A stretch of 64,000 bases of DNA from Buchnera aphidicola (Taiwanaphis decaspermi) (GTDB lineage Bacteria; Pseudomonadota; Gammaproteobacteria; Enterobacterales; Enterobacteriaceae). The first letter of the stretch is position 1. Every line of letters begins with the position of its first letter. The stretch is taken from assembly GCF_039405155.1 (NCBI RefSeq), contig NZ_CP135049.1, positions 389,896 to 453,895 on the forward strand, read 5' to 3'. A program made the position numbers and the translations under genes. The notes beneath the pieces are model-generated. The model ran no database searches. It saw only the letters and a list, made by a program, of their open reading frames with translations, and was not told the origin of the DNA. Of the stretch, positions 1 through 10,296 are shown piece by piece.

Positions 1-132
1 AGCTGATTTCTTATTGGAATTGTTTAAAATTTTTAAAGCATCTTCTATTTTTTTACCTCTTATTATATTAGCTAATAAACGTATTTTTTGAGCAGAAGAT
101 TTTGCCCTTATGTATGTTGCTATAGATTCCAT
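1..132 (-). CDS. rplV: Large ribosomal subunit protein L22, N-terminal part only
   Basis: This is the first 44 codons of L22, cut by the left edge of the window and therefore partial. Reading the minus strand from the ATG at 132 gives MESIATYIRAKSSAQKIRLL, followed by an IIRGK segment, which matches the start of bacterial L22 (alpha-helix, then the conserved R-GK turn). L22 binds 23S rRNA and lines the peptide exit tunnel. It lies 30 bases downstream of rpsS in the usual S10 operon order, so it should be co-transcribed with it. The reading frame is open to base 1 with no stop. It is too short for the ORF list, but the identity is clear from sequence and position. Confidence 0.93.
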   Translation of the reverse strand, partial: MESIATYIRAKSSAQKIRLLANIIRGKKIEDALKILNNSNKKSA

Positions 133-162
133 ATAATTTTTTAAACCTTATTATTTTTTATT

Positions 163-441
163 TTATTTTTTATTAACCTTTTTATCAATTGAATGACTTC
201 TATATGTTCTGGTAATAGCAAATTCTCCCAATTTATGACCAACCATTTCATCAGTGATAAATATAGGTATATGATGTTTACCATTATGAACAGATATTGT
301 TAACCCAATCATATTAGGGATAATAGTAGATCTTCGAGACCAAGTTTTTATAGGTTTTCTATCTTTTGTTTTTAAAGCTTTAGTTATTTTTTTTAATAAG
401 CTAAGATCTATATAAGGACCTTTTTTAAGAGATCTAGGCAT
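163..441 (-). CDS. rpsS: Small ribosomal subunit protein S19
   Basis: S19 sits in the head of the 30S subunit next to S13 and contacts the A-site region. The 92-residue product has the usual family length and starts [18 protein letters not shown], with the conserved KTWSRRSTI segment near residues 32-40 and a [16 protein letters not shown] segment near residues 69-84. A GGAG ribosome-binding site lies about 10 bases upstream of the ATG. It is the sixth gene of the S10 operon here, between rplB and rplV, on the minus strand. Nothing is truncated or unusual apart from the lysine and isoleucine enrichment expected at this base composition. Confidence 0.98.
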   Translation of the reverse strand: MPRSLKKGPYIDLSLLKKITKALKTKDRKPIKTWSRRSTIIPNMIGLTISVHNGKHHIPIFITDEMVGHKLGEFAITRTYRSHSIDKKVNKK

Positions 442-464
442 ATTTTTTCTCCAAAAATAAATAA

Positions 465-1286
465 TTAATGTTTACGATGACGTATAATAAATTTTTCTGT
501 TCTTTTATTTTTACGTGTTTTTTTACCCTTAGTTTTCAAACCCCAAGGAGATACTGGATGTTTACCAAAGTTTCTACCTTCACCACCACCATGAGGATGA
601 TCAATTGGATTCATAGCTGTACCTCTTACTGTAGGTCTAATCCCTCTCCATCTTGAAGCTCCAGCCTTTCCTAATACAATCAACATATGTTTAGCATTTC
701 CTATTTCACCAATAGTTGCTCTGCAAGAAGATGCTATTTTTCTTATTTCTCCTGATCTCAATCTTAATGTTACATATTTTTTTTCATTAGAAATTATTTG
801 TACATAACTACCTGCTGATCGAGCTATTTGACCTCCTTTTCCTGGTTTTATTTCTATATTATGAACTGTTGTTCCCACAGGTATTTTTTTCATAGGTAAA
901 GCATTACCAATTTTTATTGGAACATTATTACCTGATATAATTTTATCTCCAATTTTTATATCTTTAGGTGCTAAAATATAATTTCTTAATCCATTCTTAT
1001 ATAATATTAAAGCAATATTTGCCGAACGATTTGGGTCATATTCTATTCTTTCTACAATAGCATTGACATTATCTATGTTTCTTTTAAAATCAATAATTCT
1101 ATATAGTCTTTTATGTCTTTTACCAATATGACGAGTAGTTATACGACCTTTGTTATTTCTACCGCCAGTTTTATTGTTTCTTTTAACTAAAGATGAAAAT
1201 GGTGGACCTTTATATAATTTTTTATTTGATAATTTTATTACATGTCTACGTCCAGGAGAAGTAGGCTTGCATTTTATAATCGTCAT
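465..1286 (-). CDS. rplB: Large ribosomal subunit protein L2
   Basis: L2 is a primary 23S rRNA-binding protein near the peptidyl transferase centre and is needed for subunit association. The product is 273 residues, the same as the E. coli protein. It starts [18 protein letters not shown], and the C-terminal part carries the hallmark [20 protein letters not shown] region (about residues 227-246), which includes the conserved histidine implicated in peptidyl transferase function. The basic C-terminal tail is intact. It lies 23 bases downstream of rpsS's neighbour in the S10 operon order (rplW, rplB, rpsS). The apparent plus-strand ORF over its 3' end is a shadow. Confidence 0.98.
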   Translation of the reverse strand: MTIIKCKPTSPGRRHVIKLSNKKLYKGPPFSSLVKRNNKTGGRNNKGRITTRHIGKRHKRLYRIIDFKRNIDNVNAIVERIEYDPNRSANIALILYKNGLRNYILAPKDIKIGDKIISGNNVPIKIGNALPMKKIPVGTTVHNIEIKPGKGGQIARSAGSYVQIISNEKKYVTLRLRSGEIRKIASSCRATIGEIGNAKHMLIVLGKAGASRWRGIRPTVRGTAMNPIDHPHGGGEGRNFGKHPVSPWGLKTKGKKTRKNKRTEKFIIRHRKH

Positions 1287-1312
1287 AATTTATATTATAT
1301 TCCTAATATTAA

Positions 1313-1615
1313 TTAATTTGTAATATTCATAAAATCTTTGTTTTGATTTTTTGATAAAGTAATATAAGCTTTTTTCCATTTACTATACTTTGTACGTTTA
1401 TTTTTGTTATTTGTTAATTTTTTTTTAACAATTAAAGTATTTATTTTTATAACATTTACATTAAATATTTTTTTAATAGATTTTTTTATTTGATCTTTCG
1501 TACATTTTCTTTTAACTTTTATTGTCAAAACATTAGACTTTTTCATAATAATTGATGATTTTTCTGAAATATGAGATCCAAATAATATATCAAAAGATTT
1601 TTCTTTATTAATCAT
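1313..1615 (-). CDS. rplW: Large ribosomal subunit protein L23
   Basis: L23 lies at the exit of the ribosomal tunnel and is the docking site for trigger factor and SRP. The product is 100 residues, as in E. coli. It contains the ISEKSS segment (about residues 16-21) and the basic loop that ends in a WKKAYITL strand. Its ATG overlaps the rplD stop as ATGA (bases 1612-1615), which indicates coupled translation and also shows TGA acting as a stop codon. The sequence is lysine-rich and more diverged than L2 or S19, but the position and conserved ends make the call secure. Confidence 0.95.
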   Translation of the reverse strand: MINKEKSFDILFGSHISEKSSIIMKKSNVLTIKVKRKCTKDQIKKSIKKIFNVNVIKINTLIVKKKLTNNKNKRTKYSKWKKAYITLSKNQNKDFMNITN

Positions 1616-2220
1616 GATAATTTATCCTCAATTTTTTTTAACGCATTTGTAGTAATAACTACTTTTTTAAACTTTATCAGATTAACTGGGTTAATACAAA
1701 AAACAGATACAACATCAATATTATATAAATTTCTAGCAGCTAAAAGTAAATTATTATCTAGAAATTCTGTTATAATTAAAGCATTATTAATATTAAAAAA
1801 ACTTAATTTTTTAATTAAAATTTTTGTTTTTGGATAATTAATTGTAAATTTATTAAAAATTATTAACCTATTTTTACGCACTAATTCAGAAAAAATTATC
1901 TTTAATGTTTTTTTATACATTTTTTTATTTATTTTTCTTACATAGTTTTTATTTCTAGCAGCAAAAGTTACTCCTCCTGAACGCCATATAGGGCTTTGAA
2001 AAGAACCAGCTCTAGCTTTACCAGTTCCTTTTTGCCTCCAAGGTTTTTTACCTGAACCTTTTACTTCACTTCTATTTTTTTGAGATTTAGTTCCTTGACG
2101 ACCAGAATTGATATATGTTGTGATAACTTGGTGTATTAAAGAACTATTAAAATTGCAACCAAAAACATATTTAGATAACTTAATATTTTTATTAGTTAAA
2201 TCTAATAATTTTAATTCCAT
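1612..2220 (-). CDS. rplD: Large ribosomal subunit protein L4
   Basis: L4 is an early-assembly 50S protein. In E. coli it also represses its own S10 operon and stimulates RNase E inhibition, roles I cannot infer here. The product is 202 residues against about 201 in E. coli. The exit-tunnel loop is present: GRQGTKSQKNRSEVKGSGKK, continuing PWRQKGTGKARAGS (about residues 41-74), with the IWRSGG motif after it. It sits between rplC and rplW, ends in TGA overlapping the rplW start, and has a short 11-base gap to rplC. Confidence 0.97.
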   Translation of the reverse strand: MELKLLDLTNKNIKLSKYVFGCNFNSSLIHQVITTYINSGRQGTKSQKNRSEVKGSGKKPWRQKGTGKARAGSFQSPIWRSGGVTFAARNKNYVRKINKKMYKKTLKIIFSELVRKNRLIIFNKFTINYPKTKILIKKLSFFNINNALIITEFLDNNLLLAARNLYNIDVVSVFCINPVNLIKFKKVVITTNALKKIEDKLS

Positions 2221-2231
2221 AAATTATATTC

Positions 2232-2867
2232 CTATATATTTTTGACAGATTGTCTAATAATAACATTATTACCACAAAATCCAGGTATTGAACCTTTAAT
2301 AATAATAAGTTCTTTTTTTATATTTATTTTTACAATCTTAAGATTTTGTATAGTTACTTTATGATTTCCTAGATGACCAGACATTTTTTTTCCTTTAAAA
2401 ACTCTTCCTGGAGTTTGATTTTGACCTATAGAACCAGGAGCTCGATGAGATAAAGAATTACCATGGCTAGCATCTTGCATACTAAAATTCCATCTTTTTA
2501 CAGTTCCAGCAAAACCTTTACCTTTCGAAATTCCTGTAATATCTACTTTGTTAATATCATTAAATATATCAACACCTATATTTTGACCTTCATAAAATTT
2601 TGTATTATCTAAGTTTTTAAACTCCCATAATCCTATACCAGGTGTAACTCCGTGTTTTTTATAATGACCAATAATAGATTTATTAATCTTTTTGTTTTTC
2701 TTGATACTACTAGTTGTAATTTGAATAGTATTACAAACATTTTGTGGAGTATTTTTTACTTGAACTACTCTATTTTTAAATATTTGTATTACAGTAACAG
2801 GAATAGAAATTCCTTTTTTATTAAAAATACGTGTCATTCCTATTTTTTTACCAACTAAACCAATCAT
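2232..2867 (-). CDS. rplC: Large ribosomal subunit protein L3
   Basis: L3 starts 50S assembly and reaches toward the peptidyl transferase centre. The product is 211 residues (E. coli 209) and begins [15 protein letters not shown]. The central extension with [20 protein letters not shown] (about residues 141-160) is intact and includes the glutamine that PrmB methylates in E. coli. It is the second gene of the S10 operon, 21 bases after rpsJ. A shorter ORF on the other strand overlaps it and is a shadow. Confidence 0.98.
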   Translation of the reverse strand: MIGLVGKKIGMTRIFNKKGISIPVTVIQIFKNRVVQVKNTPQNVCNTIQITTSSIKKNKKINKSIIGHYKKHGVTPGIGLWEFKNLDNTKFYEGQNIGVDIFNDINKVDITGISKGKGFAGTVKRWNFSMQDASHGNSLSHRAPGSIGQNQTPGRVFKGKKMSGHLGNHKVTIQNLKIVKINIKKELIIIKGSIPGFCGNNVIIRQSVKNI

Positions 2868-2888
2868 GTTAAAAACCCTTTTAGCAAT

Positions 2889-3200
2889 TTAACCTAAACT
2901 AATTTGTACATCTACACCAGCTGCTAAATCTAACCGCATTAATGCATCTACTGTTTTTTCTGTAGGTTTTACAATATCTATAATACGTTTATGAGTACGT
3001 ATTTCATATTGATCTCTAGCATCTTTGTTAACGTGTGGAGAAATTAATATTGTAAATTTTTCTGTTTTTGTTGGTAACGGAATTGGACCTCTAACTTGAG
3101 CTCCAGTTCTTTTAGCTGTATCTACTATTTCAGTAGTTGACTGATCAATTAAACGATGGTCAAAAGCTTTAAGATTAATTCTAATCCTTTGGTTCTGCAT
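2889..3200 (-). CDS. rpsJ: Small ribosomal subunit protein S10
   Basis: S10 is a 30S head protein and, as NusE, an antitermination factor that pairs with NusB. I place the start at the ATG whose last base is 3200. From there the protein reads [20 protein letters not shown], matching the family, with 103 residues. A possible TTG start five codons upstream falls on the GGAG ribosome-binding site, which is nine bases before this ATG, so the longer form is unlikely. It is the first gene of the S10 operon. The 264-base region upstream, shared with the tuf terminator, should hold the operon promoter. Confidence 0.97.
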   Translation of the reverse strand: MQNQRIRINLKAFDHRLIDQSTTEIVDTAKRTGAQVRGPIPLPTKTEKFTILISPHVNKDARDQYEIRTHKRIIDIVKPTEKTVDALMRLDLAAGVDVQISLG

Positions 3201-3411
3201 ATCCCAGAACTCCAATTATGTAAAATGAAAAAAATTCATTAAAAAATAAAATCAAAATTGATTAATTTTCAATAAAAATAGTTTTATTAACATGTTAAAA
3301 AATAAAAAAATAAAATAATTAATTATTTAGTTAATATATATATATTATTAAATATATTTAAACGAAATTAAATTAAATATATTAAAAAAAAATACATATT
3401 AAAATTTTACA

Positions 3412-3436
3412 AAATAGCACTTTTATAGTGCTATTT
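3412..3436 (-). terminator. Rho-independent terminator-like hairpin after tuf
   Basis: A perfect 9-bp inverted repeat (AAATAGCAC at 3412-3420, GTGCTATTT at 3428-3436) encloses a 7-base loop. It lies 29 bases downstream of the tuf stop and before rpsJ. Read on the minus strand it is followed by a T-rich tract (TTTTGTAAAATTTT). It contains most of the G and C in this intergenic region, which makes chance unlikely, and it would separate the str operon from the S10 operon. Confidence 0.75.
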
Positions 3437-3464
3437 AATAAGATAATTTTAATATAAAAAATAA

Positions 3465-4649
3465 TTAATTAATTACTTTAGTTACTATACCAGCTCCAAC
3501 GGTACGACCACCTTCTCTAATAGCAAATCTCAATCCATTTGACATAGCTATAGGATGAATTAAATTTACTGTCATTTTAATATTATCACCAGGCATAACC
3601 ATTTCAACGTTTTCTGGTAACTCTATAGAACCAGTAACATCTGTAGTACGAAAATAAAATTGAGGTTTATATCCTTTAAAAAAAGGAGTATGTCTACCAC
3701 CTTCTTCTTTAGATAATACATATACTTCAGCATCAAATTTTAAATGAGGATTAATAGTTCCTGGTTTTGATAATACTTGACCTCTTTCTATATCCTCTCT
3801 TTTAATACCTCTTAATAAAATACCTACGTTTTCACCAGCTCTACCTTCATCTAATAATTTTCTAAACATTTCAACACCAGTACAAGTAGTTTTTGTTGTT
3901 TTTTTAATACCAACAATTTCTACTTCTTCACCTAATTTAATTACTCCACTTTCTACACGACCAGTTACAACCGTACCTCTACCAGAGATAGAAAATACAT
4001 CTTCTATAGGTAATAAAAAAGGTTGATCAATAGCTCTTACAGGTGTAGGAATATATTTATCTAAACAATTTGATAAATCAATAATTTTTGATTCCCAAGA
4101 TGCTTCATTATCTAAAGCTTTTAAAGCTGAACCTCTTATTATAGGAGTTTTATCTCCTGGAAAATCATATTGTGTTAATAAATCTCTGACTTCCATTTCA
4201 ACTAATTCTAATAACTCTTCATCATCAACCATATCACATTTATTTAAAAAAACAATTATATATGGAACTCCTACTTGCCTAGCTAATAAAATATGCTCTC
4301 TTGTTTGAGGCATAGGACCATCTGTAGCTGCTACAACTAAAATAGCACCATCCATTTGAGCAGCTCCTGTTATCATATTTTTGATATAATCAGCATGACC
4401 AGGACAATCAACGTGAGCATAATGTCTAGATAGAGTATCATATTCAACATGAGATGTATTAATAGTGATACCCCTTTCTTTTTCTTCTGGAGCATTATCT
4501 ATTTGATCGAAAGCAAAAGCTGAACCACCATATTTTTTAGAAAGAACCGTTGTAATAGCAGATGTTAAAGTAGTTTTACCATGATCAACATGTCCTATAG
4601 TACCAACATTAATATGAGGTTTTAAACGTTCAAATTTTTTTTTAGACAT
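3465..4649 (-). CDS. tuf: Elongation factor Tu
   Basis: EF-Tu is the GTPase that delivers aminoacyl-tRNA to the ribosome. The product is 394 residues, exactly the E. coli length, with the P-loop GHVDHGKT at residues 19-26, the DCPGH switch II motif and the NKCD base-recognition motif. It is one of the least AT-drifted proteins in the window. It is the last gene of the str operon (rpsL-rpsG-fusA-tuf), 28 bases after fusA, and is followed by a clear terminator hairpin. It corresponds by position to tufA. Confidence 0.99.
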   Translation of the reverse strand: MSKKKFERLKPHINVGTIGHVDHGKTTLTSAITTVLSKKYGGSAFAFDQIDNAPEEKERGITINTSHVEYDTLSRHYAHVDCPGHADYIKNMITGAAQMDGAILVVAATDGPMPQTREHILLARQVGVPYIIVFLNKCDMVDDEELLELVEMEVRDLLTQYDFPGDKTPIIRGSALKALDNEASWESKIIDLSNCLDKYIPTPVRAIDQPFLLPIEDVFSISGRGTVVTGRVESGVIKLGEEVEIVGIKKTTKTTCTGVEMFRKLLDEGRAGENVGILLRGIKREDIERGQVLSKPGTINPHLKFDAEVYVLSKEEGGRHTPFFKGYKPQFYFRTTDVTGSIELPENVEMVMPGDNIKMTVNLIHPIAMSNGLRFAIREGGRTVGAGIVTKVIN

Positions 4650-4677
4650 AAATTATTTCCTTAATTATAAATGTGTT

Positions 4678-6789
4678 TTATTTTATTCGAGATTCTATGA
4701 TATTCTTTGAAATATTATTAGGAGCTTCATTATATTTTGAAAATTCCATAGAATAAGAAGCTCTTCCTTGAGTTTGAGATCTTAAATTAGTAGCATAACC
4801 AAACATTTCAGATAAAGGAACAGAAGCAGTAACTATTCTACCTATATGTAAGGAATTTTCCATTCCTGTAATAATACCTCTTCGACGATTTAAATCACCT
4901 ATTACATCTCCCATATATTCTTCTGGGGTTTCTACTTCAACTTTCATTATTGGTTCTAATATCGTAGGATTGGCTATTTTAAAAGCTTTTTTGAATGCTA
5001 TTGAAGCTGCTAATTTAAAAGCTATTTCAGATGAGTCAACATCATGATATGAACCAAAGTGCAATCTTATACCAATATTAACAACAGGATAACCAGCTAG
5101 CGGACCAGATTTTAATTGATCTTTAAAACCTTTATCAATAGCAGATATGTATTCTCCAGGTATTACACCTCCTTTTATTTCATTTAAAAAAATATAACTT
5201 TCATTATCTGGTTCTATAGGAAACATATCAATTAATACATGACCATATTGTCCTCTTCCTCCAGATTGTTTGATGTGTTTACCTTCAATATCATTAACTC
5301 TATTTCTAATTGTTTCTCTATAAGATACTTGAGGATTACCTATATTTGAATCTACTCCAAATTCTCTTTTCATTCTATCAATAATAATTTCTAAATGTAA
5401 TTCACCCATGCCTGATATAATGGTTTGATTAGATTCTTTATCTGTTGAAACTTTAAATGAAGGATCTTCTTTTGCTAATCTAATTAATGCAATACCCATT
5501 TTTTCTTGATCAACTTTAGTTTTTGGTTCAACAGCAATAGAAATAACTGGTTCTGGAAACTCTATTTTTTCTAAAATTATAGGATTAGAAACACTACATA
5601 ATGTGTCTCCAGTAGTAACGTTTTTTAAACCTATTGCTGCAGCAATATCTCCAGCTCTTACTTCTTTTATTTCTTCTTTTTTATTAGCATGCATTTGTAC
5701 TATTCTACCAATTCTTTCTTTATTGTACTTTATTGGATTTAATATTGTGTCTCCTGATTTAACTATTCCTGAATAAACTCTAAAAAAAGTAAGATTTCCA
5801 ACAAATGGATCTGTAGATATTTTAAAAGCTAAAGCTGAAAAATGTTCTTCATCAGAAGTAGCACGATATACAAAAGATTTACTTTTTAATTTATTATGTC
5901 CTTTTACAGATTGTACATCTATAGGAGATGGTAAATAATCAATGATTGCATCTAATAATGACTGAATTCCTTTGTTTTTGAAAGCTGAACCACAAGTTAC
6001 TAAAACAATTCTATTGTTTAAAGAACTATTTCTTAAAGATAATTTAATTTCTTTTTTTGTTATTTTTTTTCCATTTAAATATTTTTCTGTAAGCACTTCA
6101 TCAAATTCAGCAGCATATTCAATTAATTTTTGATTCCATTTTTTTGAAATTTCTAAAAATTTTTCTGGTATTTTTGTATATGTAAATGTAATACCATTAT
6201 CTTTTTCAGACCATTGAATTGCTTTCATAGTTAATAAATCTATTATTCCTTTAAAATTATTTTCCTTACCCATAGGTATCTGAATTGGTACAGGTATAGA
6301 TCCAAGTTTACTTTTAATTTGTTTTAAAACTTTAAAAAAATTTGCACCCATTCTGTCCATTTTATTCACAAATGCTATTCTAGGAACTTTATATTTATTA
6401 GCTTGTCTCCATACAGTTTCTGATTGAGGTTGAACACCACCAACAGCACAATAAACCATAACTACACCATCTAAAACTCTCATGGATCTTTCTACTTCTA
6501 TAGTAAAATCTACATGACCTGGCGTATCAATAATATTAATTCGATGTGACGGAAATTGTTTAAACATTCCAGACCAAAAAGTTGTAGTAGATGCAGAAGT
6601 AATAGTTATACCTCTTTCTTGTTCTTGAGCCATCCAATCCATAGTGGCAGCACCATCATGAACTTCACCTATTTTATGATTTACTCCAGTATAAAATAAA
6701 ATTCTTTCAGTTGTAGTTGTTTTTCCAGCATCTATATGAGCACTTATACCTATATTTCTATAGTGTATAATAGGTGTTGTACGAGACAT
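4678..6789 (-). CDS. fusA: Elongation factor G
   Basis: EF-G catalyses GTP-dependent translocation and, with RRF, ribosome recycling. The 703-residue product (E. coli 704) has the P-loop AHIDAGKT at residues 17-24, RGITI switch I, DTPGHVDF switch II and NKMD. Domain IV and V landmarks are present, including the GGVIPGEYI loop and the [10 protein letters not shown] turn near the C-terminus. It lies between rpsG and tuf in the str operon on the minus strand. No truncation or frameshift is seen. Confidence 0.99.
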   Translation of the reverse strand: MSRTTPIIHYRNIGISAHIDAGKTTTTERILFYTGVNHKIGEVHDGAATMDWMAQEQERGITITSASTTTFWSGMFKQFPSHRINIIDTPGHVDFTIEVERSMRVLDGVVMVYCAVGGVQPQSETVWRQANKYKVPRIAFVNKMDRMGANFFKVLKQIKSKLGSIPVPIQIPMGKENNFKGIIDLLTMKAIQWSEKDNGITFTYTKIPEKFLEISKKWNQKLIEYAAEFDEVLTEKYLNGKKITKKEIKLSLRNSSLNNRIVLVTCGSAFKNKGIQSLLDAIIDYLPSPIDVQSVKGHNKLKSKSFVYRATSDEEHFSALAFKISTDPFVGNLTFFRVYSGIVKSGDTILNPIKYNKERIGRIVQMHANKKEEIKEVRAGDIAAAIGLKNVTTGDTLCSVSNPIILEKIEFPEPVISIAVEPKTKVDQEKMGIALIRLAKEDPSFKVSTDKESNQTIISGMGELHLEIIIDRMKREFGVDSNIGNPQVSYRETIRNRVNDIEGKHIKQSGGRGQYGHVLIDMFPIEPDNESYIFLNEIKGGVIPGEYISAIDKGFKDQLKSGPLAGYPVVNIGIRLHFGSYHDVDSSEIAFKLAASIAFKKAFKIANPTILEPIMKVEVETPEEYMGDVIGDLNRRRGIITGMENSLHIGRIVTASVPLSEMFGYATNLRSQTQGRASYSMEFSKYNEAPNNISKNIIESRIK

Positions 6790-6857
6790 TTAAATCCTTA
6801 CATTTAATATAACAAGATGTGTACGTTGTTTTAATTATATTGTGCTAAAAAAAATAA

Positions 6858-7328
6858 TCACCATCTATAATGTGCAAAAGCTTTATTAGCTTCAGCCATA
6901 CGATGAACTTCTTCTTTTTTTTTAACAGCATTACCTTTATTATTTAATGCATCTAATAGTTCATTTGTTAATCTTATAGACATAGATTTATCTGATCTTT
7001 TTCTTGCTGAAGATACGATCCATCGCATAGCTAATGCGTTTCTTCTAACCATTCTAACTTCAACAGGAACTTGATAAGTAGACCCACCAACTCTTCTAGA
7101 TTTTACTTCTACAGTAGGTTTTACATTTTCTAAAGCATGTTTAAAAGATTCTAACTCATTTTTTTTAGTTTTTTTAGATAAATTAATTAAAGCATAATAA
7201 ACTATTTTTTCAGCAATAGATTTCTTCCCATCAACCATTAAAATATTTATAAACTTAGCTAATAATTTGGAAGAAAATTTTGGATCTTTTAATATTTTAC
7301 GACTACCTATAACATGACGACGTGGCAT
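6858..7328 (-). CDS. rpsG: Small ribosomal subunit protein S7
   Basis: S7 nucleates assembly of the 30S head and lies at the E site. The product is 156 residues, the common bacterial length, starting [18 protein letters not shown] and containing the conserved [20 protein letters not shown] region (about residues 78-97) and the C-terminal [18 protein letters not shown] end. It is the second str operon gene, 71 bases after rpsL and 68 bases before fusA. Confidence 0.98.
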   Translation of the reverse strand: MPRRHVIGSRKILKDPKFSSKLLAKFINILMVDGKKSIAEKIVYYALINLSKKTKKNELESFKHALENVKPTVEVKSRRVGGSTYQVPVEVRMVRRNALAMRWIVSSARKRSDKSMSIRLTNELLDALNNKGNAVKKKEEVHRMAEANKAFAHYRW

Positions 7329-7399
7329 ATTAAATCCTTTATAATTAGTTTAATATTAAAAATATGTAATGTTATTTTAAATATTAAATATTTTAAAAA

Positions 7400-7774
7400 C
7401 TATTTTTTATTTTTTTTAACTCCATATTTAGATCTAGATCTTTTTCGATCTTTTACACCAGCACAATCTAAAGCACCTCTAACTACATGATATCTAACAC
7501 CAGGTAAATCTTTAACTCTACCTCCTCTTATCAAAATAACTGAATGCTCTTGTAAGTTATGACCTTCTCCTCCTATATAAGCGGTAACTTCAAAACCATT
7601 AGTTAATCTTACACGACAAACTTTACGTAAAGCAGAATTTGGTTTTTTAGGAGTAGTAGTATATACTCTTATGCATACTCCTCTTTTTTGAGGACATGAT
7701 CCTAAAGCAGGAACATTACTTTTAGATTTTTTTTTGATTCTAGACTTTCTAACTAATTGATTTATAGTAGACAT
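7400..7774 (-). CDS. rpsL: Small ribosomal subunit protein S12
   Basis: S12 controls decoding accuracy at the A site. I start it at the ATG ending at base 7774, which gives 124 residues, the E. coli length, and the expected [10 protein letters not shown] start. The frame is open 15 codons further upstream, but that would ignore the GGAG site at the right distance from this ATG. The [20 protein letters not shown] region (about residues 36-55), where streptomycin-resistance substitutions occur in other bacteria, has the ordinary lysine. It opens the str operon and follows tusB by 38 bases. Confidence 0.98.
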   Translation of the reverse strand: MSTINQLVRKSRIKKKSKSNVPALGSCPQKRGVCIRVYTTTPKKPNSALRKVCRVRLTNGFEVTAYIGGEGHNLQEHSVILIRGGRVKDLPGVRYHVVRGALDCAGVKDRKRSRSKYGVKKNKK

Positions 7775-7812
7775 CATTACTCCAAATAATTTCAACAAAT
7801 CAAAAAATAATT

Positions 7813-8100
7813 TTACCAAGAAATTGATTTTGAATGTTTTATTGTTAATTTAACAAATTCGTAATAATTAATTAATTTTATTTTTTTTGATATTTTATTT
7901 TTAATTCCTCTAGCATAAACGTCATTTTTTAATACATATAATTTAGCTGGACATTTTAAAAATTTTTCTAAAAAAATATTATTTTTAATAACAGATATAA
8001 CACTATCTTGCAAAAATAATAAATCATCAGAAATTCTAATCATACTCAACAACAAATTTATATCAGTATCAAAAGGTGATTTAATCAAAATATGTAACAT
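7813..8100 (-). CDS. tusB: Sulfur relay protein TusB (tRNA 2-thiouridine synthesis)
   Basis: TusB, with TusC and TusD, forms the heterohexamer that passes persulfide sulfur from TusA to TusE and then MnmA for 2-thiolation of U34 in tRNAs for Lys, Glu and Gln. The product is 95 residues, the size of E. coli TusB, starting [20 protein letters not shown], and the [12 protein letters not shown] segment near residues 55-66 matches the family. The order tusD-tusC-tusB directly before rpsL is that of E. coli. The sequence is diverged, so the call leans partly on position. Confidence 0.9.
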   Translation of the reverse strand: MLHILIKSPFDTDINLLLSMIRISDDLLFLQDSVISVIKNNIFLEKFLKCPAKLYVLKNDVYARGIKNKISKKIKLINYYEFVKLTIKHSKSISW

Positions 8101-8112
8101 TATTGATTTTAC

Positions 8113-8475
8113 TTAAAAAGTTATTATGTTATTATAATTATTTAATTTATTTAATAAATCTTTGTTGTTTAAAATATTAACATTTAAAAAAAAATTTTTT
8201 TTGCAAGTACTAATTCCTCTAATTTTTAAAGAATTTAAACAAACAAAAAAGTTTTTGATGTCATATAACGATAATATTTTAAATGCAGAACAATAATTTT
8301 TCGATAAAATATGATTTGGTTTTTGATGTTTTATTAATTGGAATACTCCATCACCTATAAAAAATAAAGAAATATTTTTTATAGCACAAGTGATGGATAA
8401 AACAATATCTAAACCTTCTCTACTCATGCTATTTCCGTGAGGTATTTTTTTAAATATAAAAGCTATAGATTTCAT
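8113..8475 (-). CDS. tusC: Sulfur relay protein TusC
   Basis: TusC is the second subunit of the TusBCD sulfur relay complex. The product is 120 residues, as expected, and begins MKSIAFIFKKIPHGNSMSRE, with the DsrE-like fold pattern GLDIVLSITCAIKNISLFFIGDGVFQ split over residues 21-46. It lies 3 bases downstream of tusD and 12 bases upstream of tusB, so the three are certainly co-transcribed. No catalytic cysteine is expected in this subunit; that role belongs to TusD. Confidence 0.93.
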   Translation of the reverse strand: MKSIAFIFKKIPHGNSMSREGLDIVLSITCAIKNISLFFIGDGVFQLIKHQKPNHILSKNYCSAFKILSLYDIKNFFVCLNSLKIRGISTCKKNFFLNVNILNNKDLLNKLNNYNNIITF

Positions 8476-8478
8476 TTT

Positions 8479-8865
8479 TTAAAATTGTATTATACGATCA
8501 GAATTTATTATAAAAAAAGACAATGCCATCGATCCTATAAATTTAAAACCATGATGAAAATTATTTATATTTTTCTTTTTTTTGTTATCGAGATAAGATA
8601 ATATACCTCTTCTCATACATGCCGAAGCACAAACATTTAATTTAAAACCAAATTTATTACTTAACTTATACCATTTATTAACTAAATTATATTCATCATT
8701 TGATGATTTTACAAAAAAGTTAGAATTTTGAACACCATCTGCAAAAAAAAACACTCCATATATTTTGTTTTTAGATGATAATAAAGTTTTTGCAAATAAG
8801 AAAGCTGTACTAGAATTTTGTGTTCCATATGGAGGACCAGAAACTATTATAGAAAATGTATGCAA
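8479..8865 (-). CDS. tusD: Sulfur relay protein TusD, sulfurtransferase subunit
   Basis: TusD carries the active persulfide cysteine of the TusBCD complex. The 128-residue product (same as E. coli) starts MHTFSIIVSGPPYGTQNSST and has Cys79 in NVCASACMRRG, the position of the catalytic cysteine in the family. It is the first gene of tusDCB. The 276 bases upstream to tsgA contain no gene; in E. coli and, as I recall, in some Buchnera strains fkpA lies nearby, and it is absent here. Confidence 0.95.
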   Translation of the reverse strand: MHTFSIIVSGPPYGTQNSSTAFLFAKTLLSSKNKIYGVFFFADGVQNSNFFVKSSNDEYNLVNKWYKLSNKFGFKLNVCASACMRRGILSYLDNKKKKNINNFHHGFKFIGSMALSFFIINSDRIIQF

Positions 8866-9021
8866 AAAAAATCTCTTTTTAATATACAGTTAAATTATTT
8901 TTATTAAATTAATTATATTGGAATATAAATATAAAATCAAATATTAAATTGTTATAAAAATCACATATATAAAAAAATAAAAAATTATATAAAAATATCT
9001 TATGTACATTAATATTTTGCA

Positions 9022-9030
9022 TGTTATAAT
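9022..9030 (+). promoter_or_regulatory. Candidate extended -10 promoter of tsgA
   Basis: TGTTATAAT fits the extended -10 form (TG, one base, TATAAT) and lies about 110 bases before the tsgA start in the divergent tusD/tsgA region. No good -35 element is visible 17 bases upstream. In DNA this AT-rich such matches also arise by chance, so this is only a candidate. Confidence 0.3.
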
Positions 9031-9141
9031 TTAATTTATATCAAAAAATATTTGAATATAATATTAATTTTTTTATAAAACTATAATATAAAAAATATTT
9101 AAACAAATAAAAATGAAAATTTATATTTTGGAATAAATAAA

Positions 9142-10293
9142 ATGATAATTAATAAAAAAAATTCACTAACTTTTATTAGTTTTTTATCTTATGCTTTTAC
9201 TGGAGCTTTAGTTATTGTTACAGGTATAATTATAAATCAAGTGTCTGAATATTTCCAAATACCTTTATATAAAGCTGGAAATATTTTTAGTTTTTTAAAT
9301 ACTGGGATATTATGTTCTATATTTTTAAACTCATGGATGACAAATAATTTAAAAATAAAAAAACAACTAATATATAACTTCATATTAGTATTAATATCTA
9401 TAATTTGTATTATTAAATGTCATAATATAAAAATATTTTCATTAAGCTTATTTGTATTAGGAATAGTTAGTGGAATAACTATGTCTATAGGTACATTTCT
9501 TATAACATATTTATATAATGATAAAAAAAGAGCTGCAAAAATATTATTAACTGATTCATTTTTTAGTATTTCAGGAATAATTTTTCCTTTAATAACAAAT
9601 TTTTTATTAAATAAAAAAATCATATGGTATTGGATTTATGTAATAATTGCTATTATATATTTAAAAATTTTTATATTAACTGTAACTACAAAATTTCCTG
9701 TTATAAAAAAGTTTGGTTTAATCAAAAAAACACAAATAAAATTATCAAATATTAATATTATTTATATATTGTTAGGAGCATTGTTATATATATTAGGTCA
9801 ATTAAGTTTTATATCATGGATACCAGAATATACAAATAAAATATTAGGTATTAAAATACAATATAGTGCTAAAATTATTAGTACTTTTTGGTTTTCTTAT
9901 ATGATAGGAATGTGGTTTTTTAGTTTTTTAATAAAATATTTTGATTTATATAAAATAACTACTTTTTTAATTGGTACATCAACAATTATAATGTATATAA
10001 TAATTCATATAAAAAATATTATTTATTTAAAAATTTTGGTTATGATTTTAGGTTTTTTTTCTAGTGCAATTTATAGTAATATGATTACTATCGCATCAAT
10101 GCAAAATAAATTTTTATCTCCACAATTAGTAAATTTAGTGTTAACTTTTGGAACAATTGGATCAATGTTAAGTCTTGTAGTTACTAGTAAAATAATACAT
10201 AATTTTGGTTTATATGCTATTTTAAAATTTTCAAATTTATTATATTTAATAGTATTTTTTTTATTTTTTATTATTCAATTAAAAAGAAAATAA
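9142..10293 (+). CDS. tsgA: MFS transporter, TsgA homologue
   Basis: This is a 383-residue integral membrane protein with about 12 hydrophobic segments, typical of the major facilitator superfamily. Its start (LTFISFLSYAFTGALVIVTG, residues 9-28) resembles TsgA, and the gene lies between the str/tus block and trpS, the place tsgA occupies in E. coli and other Buchnera genomes as I recall them. The substrate of TsgA is not known. The plus-strand gene converges on trpS with 3 bases between the stops. It is one of only two transporters in this window, so it may matter for exchange with the host, but that is inference. Confidence 0.85.
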   Translation: MIINKKNSLTFISFLSYAFTGALVIVTGIIINQVSEYFQIPLYKAGNIFSFLNTGILCSIFLNSWMTNNLKIKKQLIYNFILVLISIICIIKCHNIKIFSLSLFVLGIVSGITMSIGTFLITYLYNDKKRAAKILLTDSFFSISGIIFPLITNFLLNKKIIWYWIYVIIAIIYLKIFILTVTTKFPVIKKFGLIKKTQIKLSNINIIYILLGALLYILGQLSFISWIPEYTNKILGIKIQYSAKIISTFWFSYMIGMWFFSFLIKYFDLYKITTFLIGTSTIIMYIIIHIKNIIYLKILVMILGFFSSAIYSNMITIASMQNKFLSPQLVNLVLTFGTIGSMLSLVVTSKIIHNFGLYAILKFSNLLYLIVFFLFFIIQLKRK

Positions 10294-10296
10294 TAT

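Noticed and set aside
1612-1615. Reassignment of TGA to tryptophan, as in some tiny symbiont genomes
   Set aside because: rplD ends at TGA at the expected length, and conserved tryptophans in the proteins checked use TGG.
3287-3298. TTAACATGTTAA palindrome upstream of rpsJ as an operator
   Set aside because: A 12-base AT-rich palindrome is expected by chance in a region of this composition, and I know no regulator that would bind it here.
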